Source: Nitrosospira sp.
GTDB taxonomy: Bacteria; Pseudomonadota; Gammaproteobacteria; Burkholderiales; Nitrosomonadaceae
Assembly: GCA_013450215.1 (NCBI GenBank)
Contig: JACDSH010000004.1
Span: forward strand, 1 to 61,751
Direction: 5' to 3'
Length of the DNA: 61,751 bases
Under the pieces are notes generated by a model. The model ran no database searches. It was not told the origin of the DNA and saw nothing but the letters and a program-made list of their open reading frames with translations. Position numbers and translations under genes: made by a program. This document shows positions 45,424-54,120 of the stretch, one piece after another (within the stretch, counting starts at the first letter, position 1; each line of letters begins with the position of its first letter).

Positions 45424-47517
45424 TCATGCCCGGAAGATATCCACCTTCGTTTCCAGGCACTTGCGCAGACTCAGATCGTTTGCACCAACCTCAAACCAAC
45501 CCGCAGGCTTCTGGTAGAAGTCCAGCCCGCGACCGATCTTGATGATCCAGCCGTTGTCGAGGTGGATTTCGCGGTCATGGATGTTCGGGTTGAGTTTCAC
45601 CTCTAGCTCGACGTCCAACTCCAGGAGACTCTGTTTGAGCTCGTCAAGCTTCTCGGCGATGTCGGCCAACTGGGTCTTGTCGTCGTAGCCGGTGATCAGG
45701 CTGATCTTCTCCACGGTGCCTGCCTTCAGCACCGTTTCGCAGAAGCGCACGAAGTTCTGAATCTGATGTTGCAACCGGATATACGGATCCTCGATGGCGA
45801 CGGCCTTTGCACCCTGTAAGTAGGGGCCAAGGATCGACTCATAGCTGTAACCGGTGTCGCCATAAAGGATGCTGAAATGCTGCTCCTTGAGCTCCACTGC
45901 TGGTGGCGCAACCACCGCTGGTGTTGGCGCAATCGGCGATGGAGCCACTGAAGGTTCTGCCGCAACGGTAGGCGCAGGCTGCCCGGCAGACTGCGCTTCT
46001 ACTGCCTCGCTGGATTGCTCACTCGCCTGGCTTAAACGACGACGAGCCGGCTGCTGTGTTGCCGCCGCATCCTTCGATTCAGGGCAGAAAACTACCACCT
46101 CCTCACCGCTGGCCTTGAAGTAGGACAGATTGATGCGTGCAAACTCGTCGTCTGGCTTGCGCTTATTCATTTGCTCCTTGACGCGGCGGCGGCACTCAGT
46201 CGCGTAGGCCACGTACTCTTCGAACTCGTCATCGGTCGGCGGCCCGTTCGGGTGCAGGATCTTCAAGAACGCGCAGACGGTTTTCTTGATGCCTTTTTCG
46301 TCGCGCCCCTCGATGGCCTTGCCGAGTCGAATGCGCTTGCTGACTTCCTCATACCGGTTGGTGTGCTTGAACTGGTAGTGGAAGGCCTCTGCAAGGTAAT
46401 CGGTGATGAATCCGTAACTGCTGGTCAGGAACTCGCTGCTGTTCTTGGGCATCTCCCAGCCCGGGATGTACGCCGCGAAGCGGTCCATCACTGCCAGGTC
46501 AAACTCGGGTGGAAGCGGTTGGAACAGGTCATGCTCGTTGGAGTTCACCACTTGCTGGATCGATACATCGATGTTTCCGACGAAACTCAGACTGGCATCA
46601 GCAATGACCTCAGCGCCGCGCGAAAAGCGCCCGTTGGCCATGAAGTCCTTCATGATCTGGATGGTGTCCTGATCGCGCACTTTGATCCCGCCAACCTCGT
46701 CAAACGCGACCGTGTCCCAAAAGCCGACCAGGCCCACCTTGCGTCGGGCATTGTTGTAGAACAGCGTGGCCTTGGTCGCTTGGCCGCCCGAGATCAAGGT
46801 GGCGTAGGGCGAAAACTCGCTGAAGAAATAGGACTTACCGGTGCCGCGTGGGCCTAATTCGATGTAGTTGTAATTGGGTTCCACCAAGGCTGCCAGCCGA
46901 GCGATGAAGTGCATCTGCACTCGCTTCGACAGCTTGCTTGGCTCCAGACCAACCGAACGCAGAACCGCGGCGATCCACTCGTCGCGTGTGAATGCTACCC
47001 GGCCTTCGGTGTAGCGCTCAAAGTCGAATCGTGAGAGTTGAATGGGCCGCAGATCCTCGATCGAGAACGCGTAGTCGTCCTCATCGATATCGTTGTGCGC
47101 CAGGGTGACTTCCGCCCAAATTCCGCCTTCTAGAAGCCGGTCGTTATCGCGGTAGAATTTCTCGCCAATCGCAATGCGCTGCGAGTTGAAATTCTCCAGG
47201 GATGCCCAGTGGCGCTTCTCCTTCTCGACATAACGGACGTGAATCTTGTCGATGAAGCGGTGCTTGCCCTTGGTGGCCACCTTGGATTGAGCTGCATTGG
47301 CTTCGTCAGGACGAACGTAATTCTCCTGCAAGGAGGAGAGCACTGCTTCAATGCCTGCATCCATTTCTGCCTGGTCATTGCTGGCGCAATACTTGGCGAG
47401 CAGAAACTCCAGGACAAAGGTTGGGACGTTGGTGCCTTTCTTAATCCGATGCAGCAAGTCCTTGCGAAGAACTTTGCCATCGAAGGTTACATTTAGCTTT
47501 TGGTCAAGTTCGTCCAT
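45424..47517 (-). CDS. brxL: BREX Lon-like AAA+ protein BrxL
   Basis: A 697-residue AAA+ protein. The N-terminal domain is followed by Walker A ELGPRGTGKSYFFSEFSPY (residues 221-238) and a Walker B/sensor region with FWDTVAFDEVGGIKVRDQDT. Residues 490-560 form a Pro/Ala-rich linker to a C-terminal Lon-protease-like fold, lacking an obvious Ser-Lys dyad. BrxL forms DNA-binding ring hexamers or dodecamers and is needed for phage blocking in type 1 BREX. Begins 5 bases after pglZ. Confidence 0.92.
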   Translation of the reverse strand: MDELDQKLNVTFDGKVLRKDLLHRIKKGTNVPTFVLEFLLAKYCASNDQAEMDAGIEAVLSSLQENYVRPDEANAAQSKVATKGKHRFIDKIHVRYVEKEKRHWASLENFNSQRIAIGEKFYRDNDRLLEGGIWAEVTLAHNDIDEDDYAFSIEDLRPIQLSRFDFERYTEGRVAFTRDEWIAAVLRSVGLEPSKLSKRVQMHFIARLAALVEPNYNYIELGPRGTGKSYFFSEFSPYATLISGGQATKATLFYNNARRKVGLVGFWDTVAFDEVGGIKVRDQDTIQIMKDFMANGRFSRGAEVIADASLSFVGNIDVSIQQVVNSNEHDLFQPLPPEFDLAVMDRFAAYIPGWEMPKNSSEFLTSSYGFITDYLAEAFHYQFKHTNRYEEVSKRIRLGKAIEGRDEKGIKKTVCAFLKILHPNGPPTDDEFEEYVAYATECRRRVKEQMNKRKPDDEFARINLSYFKASGEEVVVFCPESKDAAATQQPARRRLSQASEQSSEAVEAQSAGQPAPTVAAEPSVAPSPIAPTPAVVAPPAVELKEQHFSILYGDTGYSYESILGPYLQGAKAVAIEDPYIRLQHQIQNFVRFCETVLKAGTVEKISLITGYDDKTQLADIAEKLDELKQSLLELDVELEVKLNPNIHDREIHLDNGWIIKIGRGLDFYQKPAGWFEVGANDLSLRKCLETKVDIFRA

Positions 47518-47522
47518 TTTTA

Positions 47523-50051
47523 TTATTCCGTATAGTCAGTTTCAATCGCAAGAGTGCTGTATGTGGCGAGCGTGGTTGGGTTCAGTACCTTGAACGAAAA
47601 CTTACCCCTGAATTCATCATCCATCCGTAGCGCAATCTGTTTGCGTTGGTCCGTCATCAAAGTCACGGTTCGGGTGGTGGGATTCACATCACCGCCGGGG
47701 CGTGGCTCACCCACCACATTGCCCTTGCTGTCCTGGGCTTCCAACAAGATTTCAACGCTCATGTCCTGCGAGAACATGTCGTCTGCAACCAGTATCACTT
47801 CGACAACCGGCAATCGCGTAGTAATTCGTTTGGCGCCATTCTTGTAGCTCAGCTCCACCACTACCTTGCGCAATTCCGCATGGGGGGTGGTATCCAGCCG
47901 CGCTACCAGCACGGGTACGACAGCTTCCGCGAGGGATACTCCGCCGTGGAAATACAGATGCCCCGCACGATAGGGCGCCATGCTGCGGGGCAAGGCTACT
48001 TGGGAGAAGTCGCCCCGAATGCCGACCTTATCCGCGCTGACGATCAGGCTGTGACCATCAGCCGCGCCGTTGCCCAACATCATGCGGTCATGTGCATTCA
48101 CAAGCCAATTGCCTTGGGGTTTGACGCAAACATCACCAGCTTCTGCATGCGCGTTGAGGAAGAAGCCGTGGTCGGTCACGATGACCGCCTCTTTGAAGCC
48201 CATCCCGCGCAGCTTGTGCAGAGCGACGCGAATCAGCTTCAGCGTGCCGGGAATCAGGCCCAGCGTCGTCTCGGGGTTGCTTTCCAACTGGCTGTCGATT
48301 TCCGTGGAACGCAGCACCAGCAGGTCGACAATCTCTGCAATCTTCGGTTTGCCACGTACAAAATCGTTGAGCAACATTTCCGAAAAGCGATCCCCATACC
48401 GCTTAGCCAGCACATTCATGCGTTGCGGGACGTTGCCCACCGGCGCCCCGGCCAGCTTGGGCAGGAGTGAGTCGTTCTCCAGCGACAGGGTCAAACCCGT
48501 GCGTGCGCCAGGCAACAAGCTCGCCATGCCCACCAGGGTGATGGTCGGCAGCTGCGCATAGGCCGCTTGCAGCTCGACCGGCCCATCCTCTGCCAGCAGT
48601 TTTTCGAGGGCCACACCCAACTCGTAGCGCAGGGCGTCCACCATCAGGTAGGCCACCTTGCGCCCTCTTTCCCTGAGCCGGTCGGCCACCAGGCGATCAA
48701 AGGCATCGGCATTGGCTAGGCGCCCAGTCGGCGGCCACCCAGCGGTCTCGACGTGCTTCACGAACACGCCCTGAACCTTTTCGGCCAGGCGCCGATAGCA
48801 GGCGCGAGCCTGGCTGATGACTTCATGCATCAAGCCGTGCTGGTCGAGGAAATCGCCTGCCGCCTGCTCAAACTCGCGTTGCAGGCGGTCAGCCTCGCGC
48901 AGGCTGCCCAGATAAAAATCGATCAGATCAACCTGAGAGCGGGCGTGGTCGGGCAACTGGCGCTCAAAGTCTTCGCAGGCTTCGACCAGGCTCAACCCGG
49001 ACCGCACCAGCTCCCACTGCGCCTGGCTTTCGCCCTTGCCCAGCCACACGGAACCTTTGTGGCGGGTCAGCACACGGCGTGTGGCATCAGGATCCCCAGT
49101 GACGATGCCCTTGATTGCCGTGCGCAGGAAAGTCCGCTCCTCAAAGGGGAAAGTGTCGCGCTCGCCCAGGTCTTCGATCGCCCTGCACAGGTCAGTCAGA
49201 TAGAGCTCCGCCTCGATGGCTTCCGCCCGCTCGATATAGACCGCGCGTGACTTCGGGTCGCTGCGCAGACGGTCACATACATCCTCGACGATCGGTCTGG
49301 TTTCCATCGGCGCGTGCGGCACCCCTTTCAAGGTTTCTGGCAGCGCTACCGGCAAATCAAACACGAACTCGCTGAACAGCACGTAGCGCCACAGCTCATC
49401 CGCCAGGGCGGACCAAGTCTTACCGCGCGTCTTCACGCTCAGACCCAAGGTGGCGCGGAGGAAGCCGTGTGCCTCCTGCACCCAGCCTTCTTGCCCCTTA
49501 AGCGCCTCGGTTTGGCTGGCACTGGGCGCCAGCAGGCCGGCCAGAATCTCGCGGACAGACTCCACCCGCAGAGTGGCTCGCAACTGGGGCCAGCTCACAC
49601 CACCGCCGATCGCGTCGATCACCGCGAAGCTCGGTCCAGCAGCTGACCCGGTAAACACTTGGCGAATCTCAGTGGCATGATCCGGCTTGGCACGCAGACA
49701 AAGGCTCAGGTACTCGTCGCCATCGCCCTGCGGGAACACGGCACCGCATTCTGCATACAGGGCGAATGGGTCAGCCTGCTTCTGCTCGTCGGTTTCGGGT
49801 TGCTTGGTCGGTACATAGATCAGCACCCCTTCCAATGGGGCCTTGGGCCGCCCTACGTCGCGCAGTGCCAGCAATGCCGCCTCCCGGCTTTCAATGCTGC
49901 TTTCGGATGTGTCAATGACGCGCACCTTGTCGGCTGCCAAGTCGAAGCACTGCTCGCGGTAACGCTTGTCGGCGTCGTACACCACCAAGGCGCCGGCCTG
50001 CTTCAAGCGGGGCCGCAGGACGCTCTCGCGGATAAATTCAGCAATACTCAT
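47523..50051 (-). CDS. pglZ: BREX alkaline phosphatase-like PglZ
   Basis: An 842-residue PglZ. The central alkaline-phosphatase-fold region shows KVAYLMVDALRYELGVALEK, metal-binding Asp, and IVTDHGFFLNAHAEAGD. The start at 50051 overlaps the pglX stop by 4 bases. PglZ is the hallmark gene of BREX and is required for both methylation and defence. Length is within the type 1 range. Confidence 0.93.
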   Translation of the reverse strand: MSIAEFIRESVLRPRLKQAGALVVYDADKRYREQCFDLAADKVRVIDTSESSIESREAALLALRDVGRPKAPLEGVLIYVPTKQPETDEQKQADPFALYAECGAVFPQGDGDEYLSLCLRAKPDHATEIRQVFTGSAAGPSFAVIDAIGGGVSWPQLRATLRVESVREILAGLLAPSASQTEALKGQEGWVQEAHGFLRATLGLSVKTRGKTWSALADELWRYVLFSEFVFDLPVALPETLKGVPHAPMETRPIVEDVCDRLRSDPKSRAVYIERAEAIEAELYLTDLCRAIEDLGERDTFPFEERTFLRTAIKGIVTGDPDATRRVLTRHKGSVWLGKGESQAQWELVRSGLSLVEACEDFERQLPDHARSQVDLIDFYLGSLREADRLQREFEQAAGDFLDQHGLMHEVISQARACYRRLAEKVQGVFVKHVETAGWPPTGRLANADAFDRLVADRLRERGRKVAYLMVDALRYELGVALEKLLAEDGPVELQAAYAQLPTITLVGMASLLPGARTGLTLSLENDSLLPKLAGAPVGNVPQRMNVLAKRYGDRFSEMLLNDFVRGKPKIAEIVDLLVLRSTEIDSQLESNPETTLGLIPGTLKLIRVALHKLRGMGFKEAVIVTDHGFFLNAHAEAGDVCVKPQGNWLVNAHDRMMLGNGAADGHSLIVSADKVGIRGDFSQVALPRSMAPYRAGHLYFHGGVSLAEAVVPVLVARLDTTPHAELRKVVVELSYKNGAKRITTRLPVVEVILVADDMFSQDMSVEILLEAQDSKGNVVGEPRPGGDVNPTTRTVTLMTDQRKQIALRMDDEFRGKFSFKVLNPTTLATYSTLAIETDYTE

Positions 50052-53000
50052 TCATCACCCCCGGCATTCTTCTTGCCGCGCACCTTCTTCGGTTTGGCCT
50101 CGGGCTCGATGTACAGATCTTCCAGGCCATGTGCGATCGCCAGGCTCTTGTCTGACCTGCACTTCTCACGCACACGCTCGGGCCAGTAGCTCATCGCCAG
50201 GTGCGCCCAGTCGTAGTCGCCTTTCTCTAGCTTGGCCCAGGTGTCCTTGAGCACCTTCTGCCAAGGCTTGTGCCGGAACAGCGGCCACAGCGGTGCGGCG
50301 CTGATCTGCACACCGTCGTCGTGGTTAGGCTTGTAGGTTGGCGCGAGTTTGAGCAGGGTGTCGCGCAGCTCGATCAGTTCCAACTCGAAGGCTTGCAGTG
50401 CTTCGAACTGCTTTTCGTCGTCGCGGGTACGGGCCGAGCCTTTGTTGCGCAGCGCCGTCACATCGCCGCCGACTTGTTTGAGCTTGGGCTCTATGAAGTC
50501 GTTGAAGGCCGTGTAAAGCGTTTGGTTGCTCAGACTGTGGTAGTAAATCCACAGGGTGTAGCTGCCCGAATTCGTAGATATTGGCCAATATATTGGCGCT
50601 TGCCTGCGACTTTTGGAGTATCGGTAAAGGTGATCAGCAAAAAAACCATTTGGTTGCGCAAGATAGTTTCTTAACCGAGTTTTTTCGAGCAAGGAACAAA
50701 TCTCAGCCTCGGTATCGTCAGCTTTGGAACCCCAGATGATTCGCAATGCTTGTTCGACCCGTCCCACGATATCCATATCGTGACCTACTTCATCTACCAA
50801 TACTCCTTGCCAATCTACCTTAAGTTGATATCTTTCTGGCACATTGCCTGATGCTGTATTCACATCGGAAGCAATTTTCAATGAAGCAGGCTGGTGTTCA
50901 GGTATTGGCAACCAGGGATTAAAGTTCATTTCAGCATCAGCATTTGACGCACACCGTATGTCCCAGCGTCCATAAATACATCCAACCAAGAAGGAAACCG
51001 CAGAATGTGCCCAGAACTGAGATGGCGATGACGTCGACTTCCAATCAACTCCGAGAATAGGCAATACGGAAGGCCGGTTGCTGGCGGCTGAAAAGATATC
51101 GTTCTTCTCCTCGTGGTTAAGTTTGTATATGCTCGCTGCAAGCTCATCAAGCTCATTGATGAGTCTCCCTACTTTCTCGCCTACCCTCAAGTAGTTAGCT
51201 ACCCATTCCGCTCTTTGAATTGCGATAGGTGGGCGACAAAAAAATGGGTCTGTTTCCAATCCCTCACTGGCCAGCCTCATCTCTGCATAAATCTTCCTTG
51301 AAATATCGACTAACCTCGTCCTTGCTGTGTCATCGGCAAGAATCAGGGGGAAAGCGTTTACGTAACCCACGCCCTTATGTTGACCACAATAGAAATTTAT
51401 TCCTGATTGAATTACCAACGAATTAACTAACCCAAGTACATACCATGTTGTATCGTTGGGTTCGATTGGCGCACCAAATCCTTCATTAGTCAAAATGAAC
51501 CCTGGCGGAAGAGGTTGAACGTCCAAATACTCCCCGCGCTTCCCAAAACACAAGCCAGCCTGCAAATGCCGCGTCGGACTCCGCAGAATGGTTGAAGGAT
51601 GATTTACTAAATCGCCTGCATAACCTTCAGTAATAACGCACTCTTGGAATGGCACATAGAACGGTGAATATTCAGAGCCATTCCACATTCGTTTCACGCG
51701 GTGGACGAATGCGTTGGGCTCCACTTCCCAGAACAACCTCTTAAAAACATCGCTCTTGATTGTGTGCCCGTTGTAGAACGTAACTCCATTTCCTGAGAGT
51801 GACTTACCTTCTTTCAATGCAATACGCAAGAAATCCGGTAATTGAAAGTTGATTGCCGAAAATGGCTGTTCAAGAAGTGCTTCATGTGAAAGCTCAACAG
51901 GTTGTCTTATAGCAGTAAGCAGAGCTCCAGGCTTATCCGTTTCTTTAGTTATATCTACTCCAAAAGCCAGTCCGAAAGATTGATTTCCCTGTGAAAACAC
52001 TACAGAAGAAACCTCGACATTTGCATCTAGAACTCCCCAACCGAGCTCACCTACGATCTCCAAGGCTTGGTTGCGCAGCAGGAGATCAGTACGAAAATTC
52101 TGATAGCTATTCTTGATCAATACTGTTCTATCAATTACTGAGCCACAACGCCCACCAGTTGCCAGCAACTGTGCGGTTCGCTCGACAAATGCACAGATGA
52201 GATTATTCGAATGGTACGGAAAAGCCCTATCCACATAGTCAGCTGTTCGAACAGATATCTCACCGAAGGGCGGATTCATCACCACCACATCAAACACCTC
52301 GCGGCACAGATCGATCAATCGCAATCCCTGCAAAGCATCCTGAGCAAACAGACGCCCCTGATAGTTCGATTTCGCCGCCTGCGCGAACTCGGTCAGTGCC
52401 ACGTGCAACCGTACCCCTGCCTGCTGCCAGCTTTCCTGCTCCTGCTGCGCAAATAGCCCCGTACCTTTTCCGACGTAGACCTGACGGATTAAGTGCGGCA
52501 GCTCCCGCTCCGCCTGCAGCAGCACACCCAGCTCCGGCAAGCCCCTGAGCAATTGCAAGGTTTTCTCGAACAGTTCGGCGTCGCGCTGATCCAGGCTGGC
52601 GGCAAACTGCTGGCGCAGCTCACGCTCTGCCGGCGGCGCAATGGCGGCGACCACGTGCCCACGTCCAATCATAGGCCGCTCTTTGGCCTTTACCCCTTCA
52701 TCGTGCCACGCACGCTGCGCTCGCAGCCACAGTGCCAAGGAAGCAATCTGCGCGGCGCGCGGGTCGATGTCGACGCCGTAGATATTGTGCTCGATGATCA
52801 GGCGCGGCACGTCGCGCAAAAAGGCAGCCTCGTCTTCGTAGGTCTGGCTCAGTGGCTTGAGCGCAGCTTGGGGCTGGGTTGAGACGTCCAGCGAACCGGG
52901 GCCATGTTGCAGCTCCCAGGCCCATGCCTCGCGATAGATCTCGGCGAACAGATCGAAGGCATACAGGCCAAAGTGCATGGAGCCGCAGGCGGGGTCCAAG

Positions 53001-53884
53001 AGTTTCAGGGTGCGCGGGTCGCGCAGCTTGGTGGCTGCCCCCTGCTTTTGAAGAGTGGCCGTTTCGTCGGGCTTGACCAGCAGATACTGGCAACGCTCGC
53101 GCAGATATGTATTGCCCCCGGTGGCGTTGAACCACAGGCGCCCCAGGGTGTTGTCCACCAGGAACTCGACGACGTAGCGCGGCGTGAAGAACTGGTTGCG
53201 CACCGCCAGCTCGCGGCTGTTGCGCGGTGCCTGCGAGGCATCTCGCATCGCCTTGCGTTCTTCTTTGGAGTTGAAGTACTGGTAGATCCAGCCGATGGTT
53301 TCGTCCTCGCTCCACAGCGGGGCAATTTCGGCATCGTTGATAAGGTTGAGCACTTGCAGCAGCGCTGCTTCGCGCGGGAACAAGCGGCCCTGCGGCGAGT
53401 AGCGATCGAACAATCCCGGCAAGTCCTGGCTCAGCTCATCGAACACACTGAACAGGTAGGTGCGGTAGGCATCGCCGGTTTCGCCCAGGCCGGTGCCAGC
53501 CAGCCGTGCGTACAGCTGAAAGCCCTTGGCCTGGAAGCCGTTGCCGACCGACTCAACCAGCAGGCCACGCGACTCAGCCATGCGCAAGGCGGCCATGCGG
53601 TTGAGCACGGTAAAGGCTTGCTCGCGGACGATACGGTCCAGACCCTGCTTGGCATCCATGTCGCCACTGGCGGTGTAGTGCGCCAGGGTATCGCGCAGGA
53701 TGCGGGCGGATTCGCGCTGGGCATCGTTGATATGGCGCAGGCTGGCCAACTCCGCCACGGTGCCTGCATTCGGGTCCATGCCGTAGTCGTTCTGGAGCTG
53801 ACGAGTGAACTCCTCTTCCAGCACGCGACGGGCGTCGTTGACGAAGCGCTGCAGGCGATTTCTTGTTGCTTGATCGAAGGCCAT
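50048..53884 (-). CDS. pglX: BREX adenine-specific methyltransferase PglX
   Basis: A 1278-residue N6-adenine methyltransferase from ATG 53884 (MAFDQATRNRLQRFVNDARR), with GGAGAAG upstream; a longer start at 53920 would overlap the zinc-ribbon gene. Motif I-like KLLDPACGSMHFGLYAFDLF precedes motif IV VMNPPFGE near residue 535, and YGVDIDPRAAQIASLALWLR links them. The C-terminal target-recognition region (about 50590-52260) has lower GC and more A/T codons than the rest, typical of exchanged specificity domains. PglX marks the host genome for self recognition. Confidence 0.94.
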   Translation of the reverse strand: MAFDQATRNRLQRFVNDARRVLEEEFTRQLQNDYGMDPNAGTVAELASLRHINDAQRESARILRDTLAHYTASGDMDAKQGLDRIVREQAFTVLNRMAALRMAESRGLLVESVGNGFQAKGFQLYARLAGTGLGETGDAYRTYLFSVFDELSQDLPGLFDRYSPQGRLFPREAALLQVLNLINDAEIAPLWSEDETIGWIYQYFNSKEERKAMRDASQAPRNSRELAVRNQFFTPRYVVEFLVDNTLGRLWFNATGGNTYLRERCQYLLVKPDETATLQKQGAATKLRDPRTLKLLDPACGSMHFGLYAFDLFAEIYREAWAWELQHGPGSLDVSTQPQAALKPLSQTYEDEAAFLRDVPRLIIEHNIYGVDIDPRAAQIASLALWLRAQRAWHDEGVKAKERPMIGRGHVVAAIAPPAERELRQQFAASLDQRDAELFEKTLQLLRGLPELGVLLQAERELPHLIRQVYVGKGTGLFAQQEQESWQQAGVRLHVALTEFAQAAKSNYQGRLFAQDALQGLRLIDLCREVFDVVVMNPPFGEISVRTADYVDRAFPYHSNNLICAFVERTAQLLATGGRCGSVIDRTVLIKNSYQNFRTDLLLRNQALEIVGELGWGVLDANVEVSSVVFSQGNQSFGLAFGVDITKETDKPGALLTAIRQPVELSHEALLEQPFSAINFQLPDFLRIALKEGKSLSGNGVTFYNGHTIKSDVFKRLFWEVEPNAFVHRVKRMWNGSEYSPFYVPFQECVITEGYAGDLVNHPSTILRSPTRHLQAGLCFGKRGEYLDVQPLPPGFILTNEGFGAPIEPNDTTWYVLGLVNSLVIQSGINFYCGQHKGVGYVNAFPLILADDTARTRLVDISRKIYAEMRLASEGLETDPFFCRPPIAIQRAEWVANYLRVGEKVGRLINELDELAASIYKLNHEEKNDIFSAASNRPSVLPILGVDWKSTSSPSQFWAHSAVSFLVGCIYGRWDIRCASNADAEMNFNPWLPIPEHQPASLKIASDVNTASGNVPERYQLKVDWQGVLVDEVGHDMDIVGRVEQALRIIWGSKADDTEAEICSLLEKTRLRNYLAQPNGFFADHLYRYSKSRRQAPIYWPISTNSGSYTLWIYYHSLSNQTLYTAFNDFIEPKLKQVGGDVTALRNKGSARTRDDEKQFEALQAFELELIELRDTLLKLAPTYKPNHDDGVQISAAPLWPLFRHKPWQKVLKDTWAKLEKGDYDWAHLAMSYWPERVREKCRSDKSLAIAHGLEDLYIEPEAKPKKVRGKKNAGGDE

Positions 53885-53886
53885 GC

Positions 53887-54120
53887 TTATTTCTTCTCCG
53901 CGCTCGCGAGCCACCACCAAGGGGCAAACTCATTCTTGTCATTGGTGTGCTCGATGACTGATCCACACGCCGTGCACTGATAGGTGAACTCCTCCCAGCC
54001 GCCAAACATCGAGCCTCGGAACGGCCGCGTATCAACATGGCGCAACTCTGAATGCGGCGAGTCGTGCCGGCCCTTCTTCAACTGTTCCTGGCAGGCTTGG
54101 CAAGGAGTCGGAGCTGTCAT
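53887..54120 (-). CDS. Small zinc-ribbon protein between brxC and pglX
   Basis: A 77-residue protein starting in an ATGA overlap with the brxC stop and ending 2 bases before pglX. Two CxxC pairs (PCQACQE near residue 8 and QCTACGSV near 50) would hold zinc. RPFRGSMFGGWEEFTYQ lies between. It is too tightly coupled to be accidental. Small accessory genes occur at this site in type 1 BREX loci, but I do not recognise this one. Confidence 0.75.
   Translation of the reverse strand: MTAPTPCQACQEQLKKGRHDSPHSELRHVDTRPFRGSMFGGWEEFTYQCTACGSVIEHTNDKNEFAPWWWLASAEKK

Noticed and set aside
46171-48470. Long plus-strand frames opposite brxL and pglZ
   Set aside because: They mirror conserved BREX genes, have shadow-type composition and no upstream ribosome sites.
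52904-53980. 358-codon plus-strand frame opposite the pglX 5' region
   Set aside because: Antisense of the conserved pglX N-terminus; it also runs through the zinc-ribbon gene.
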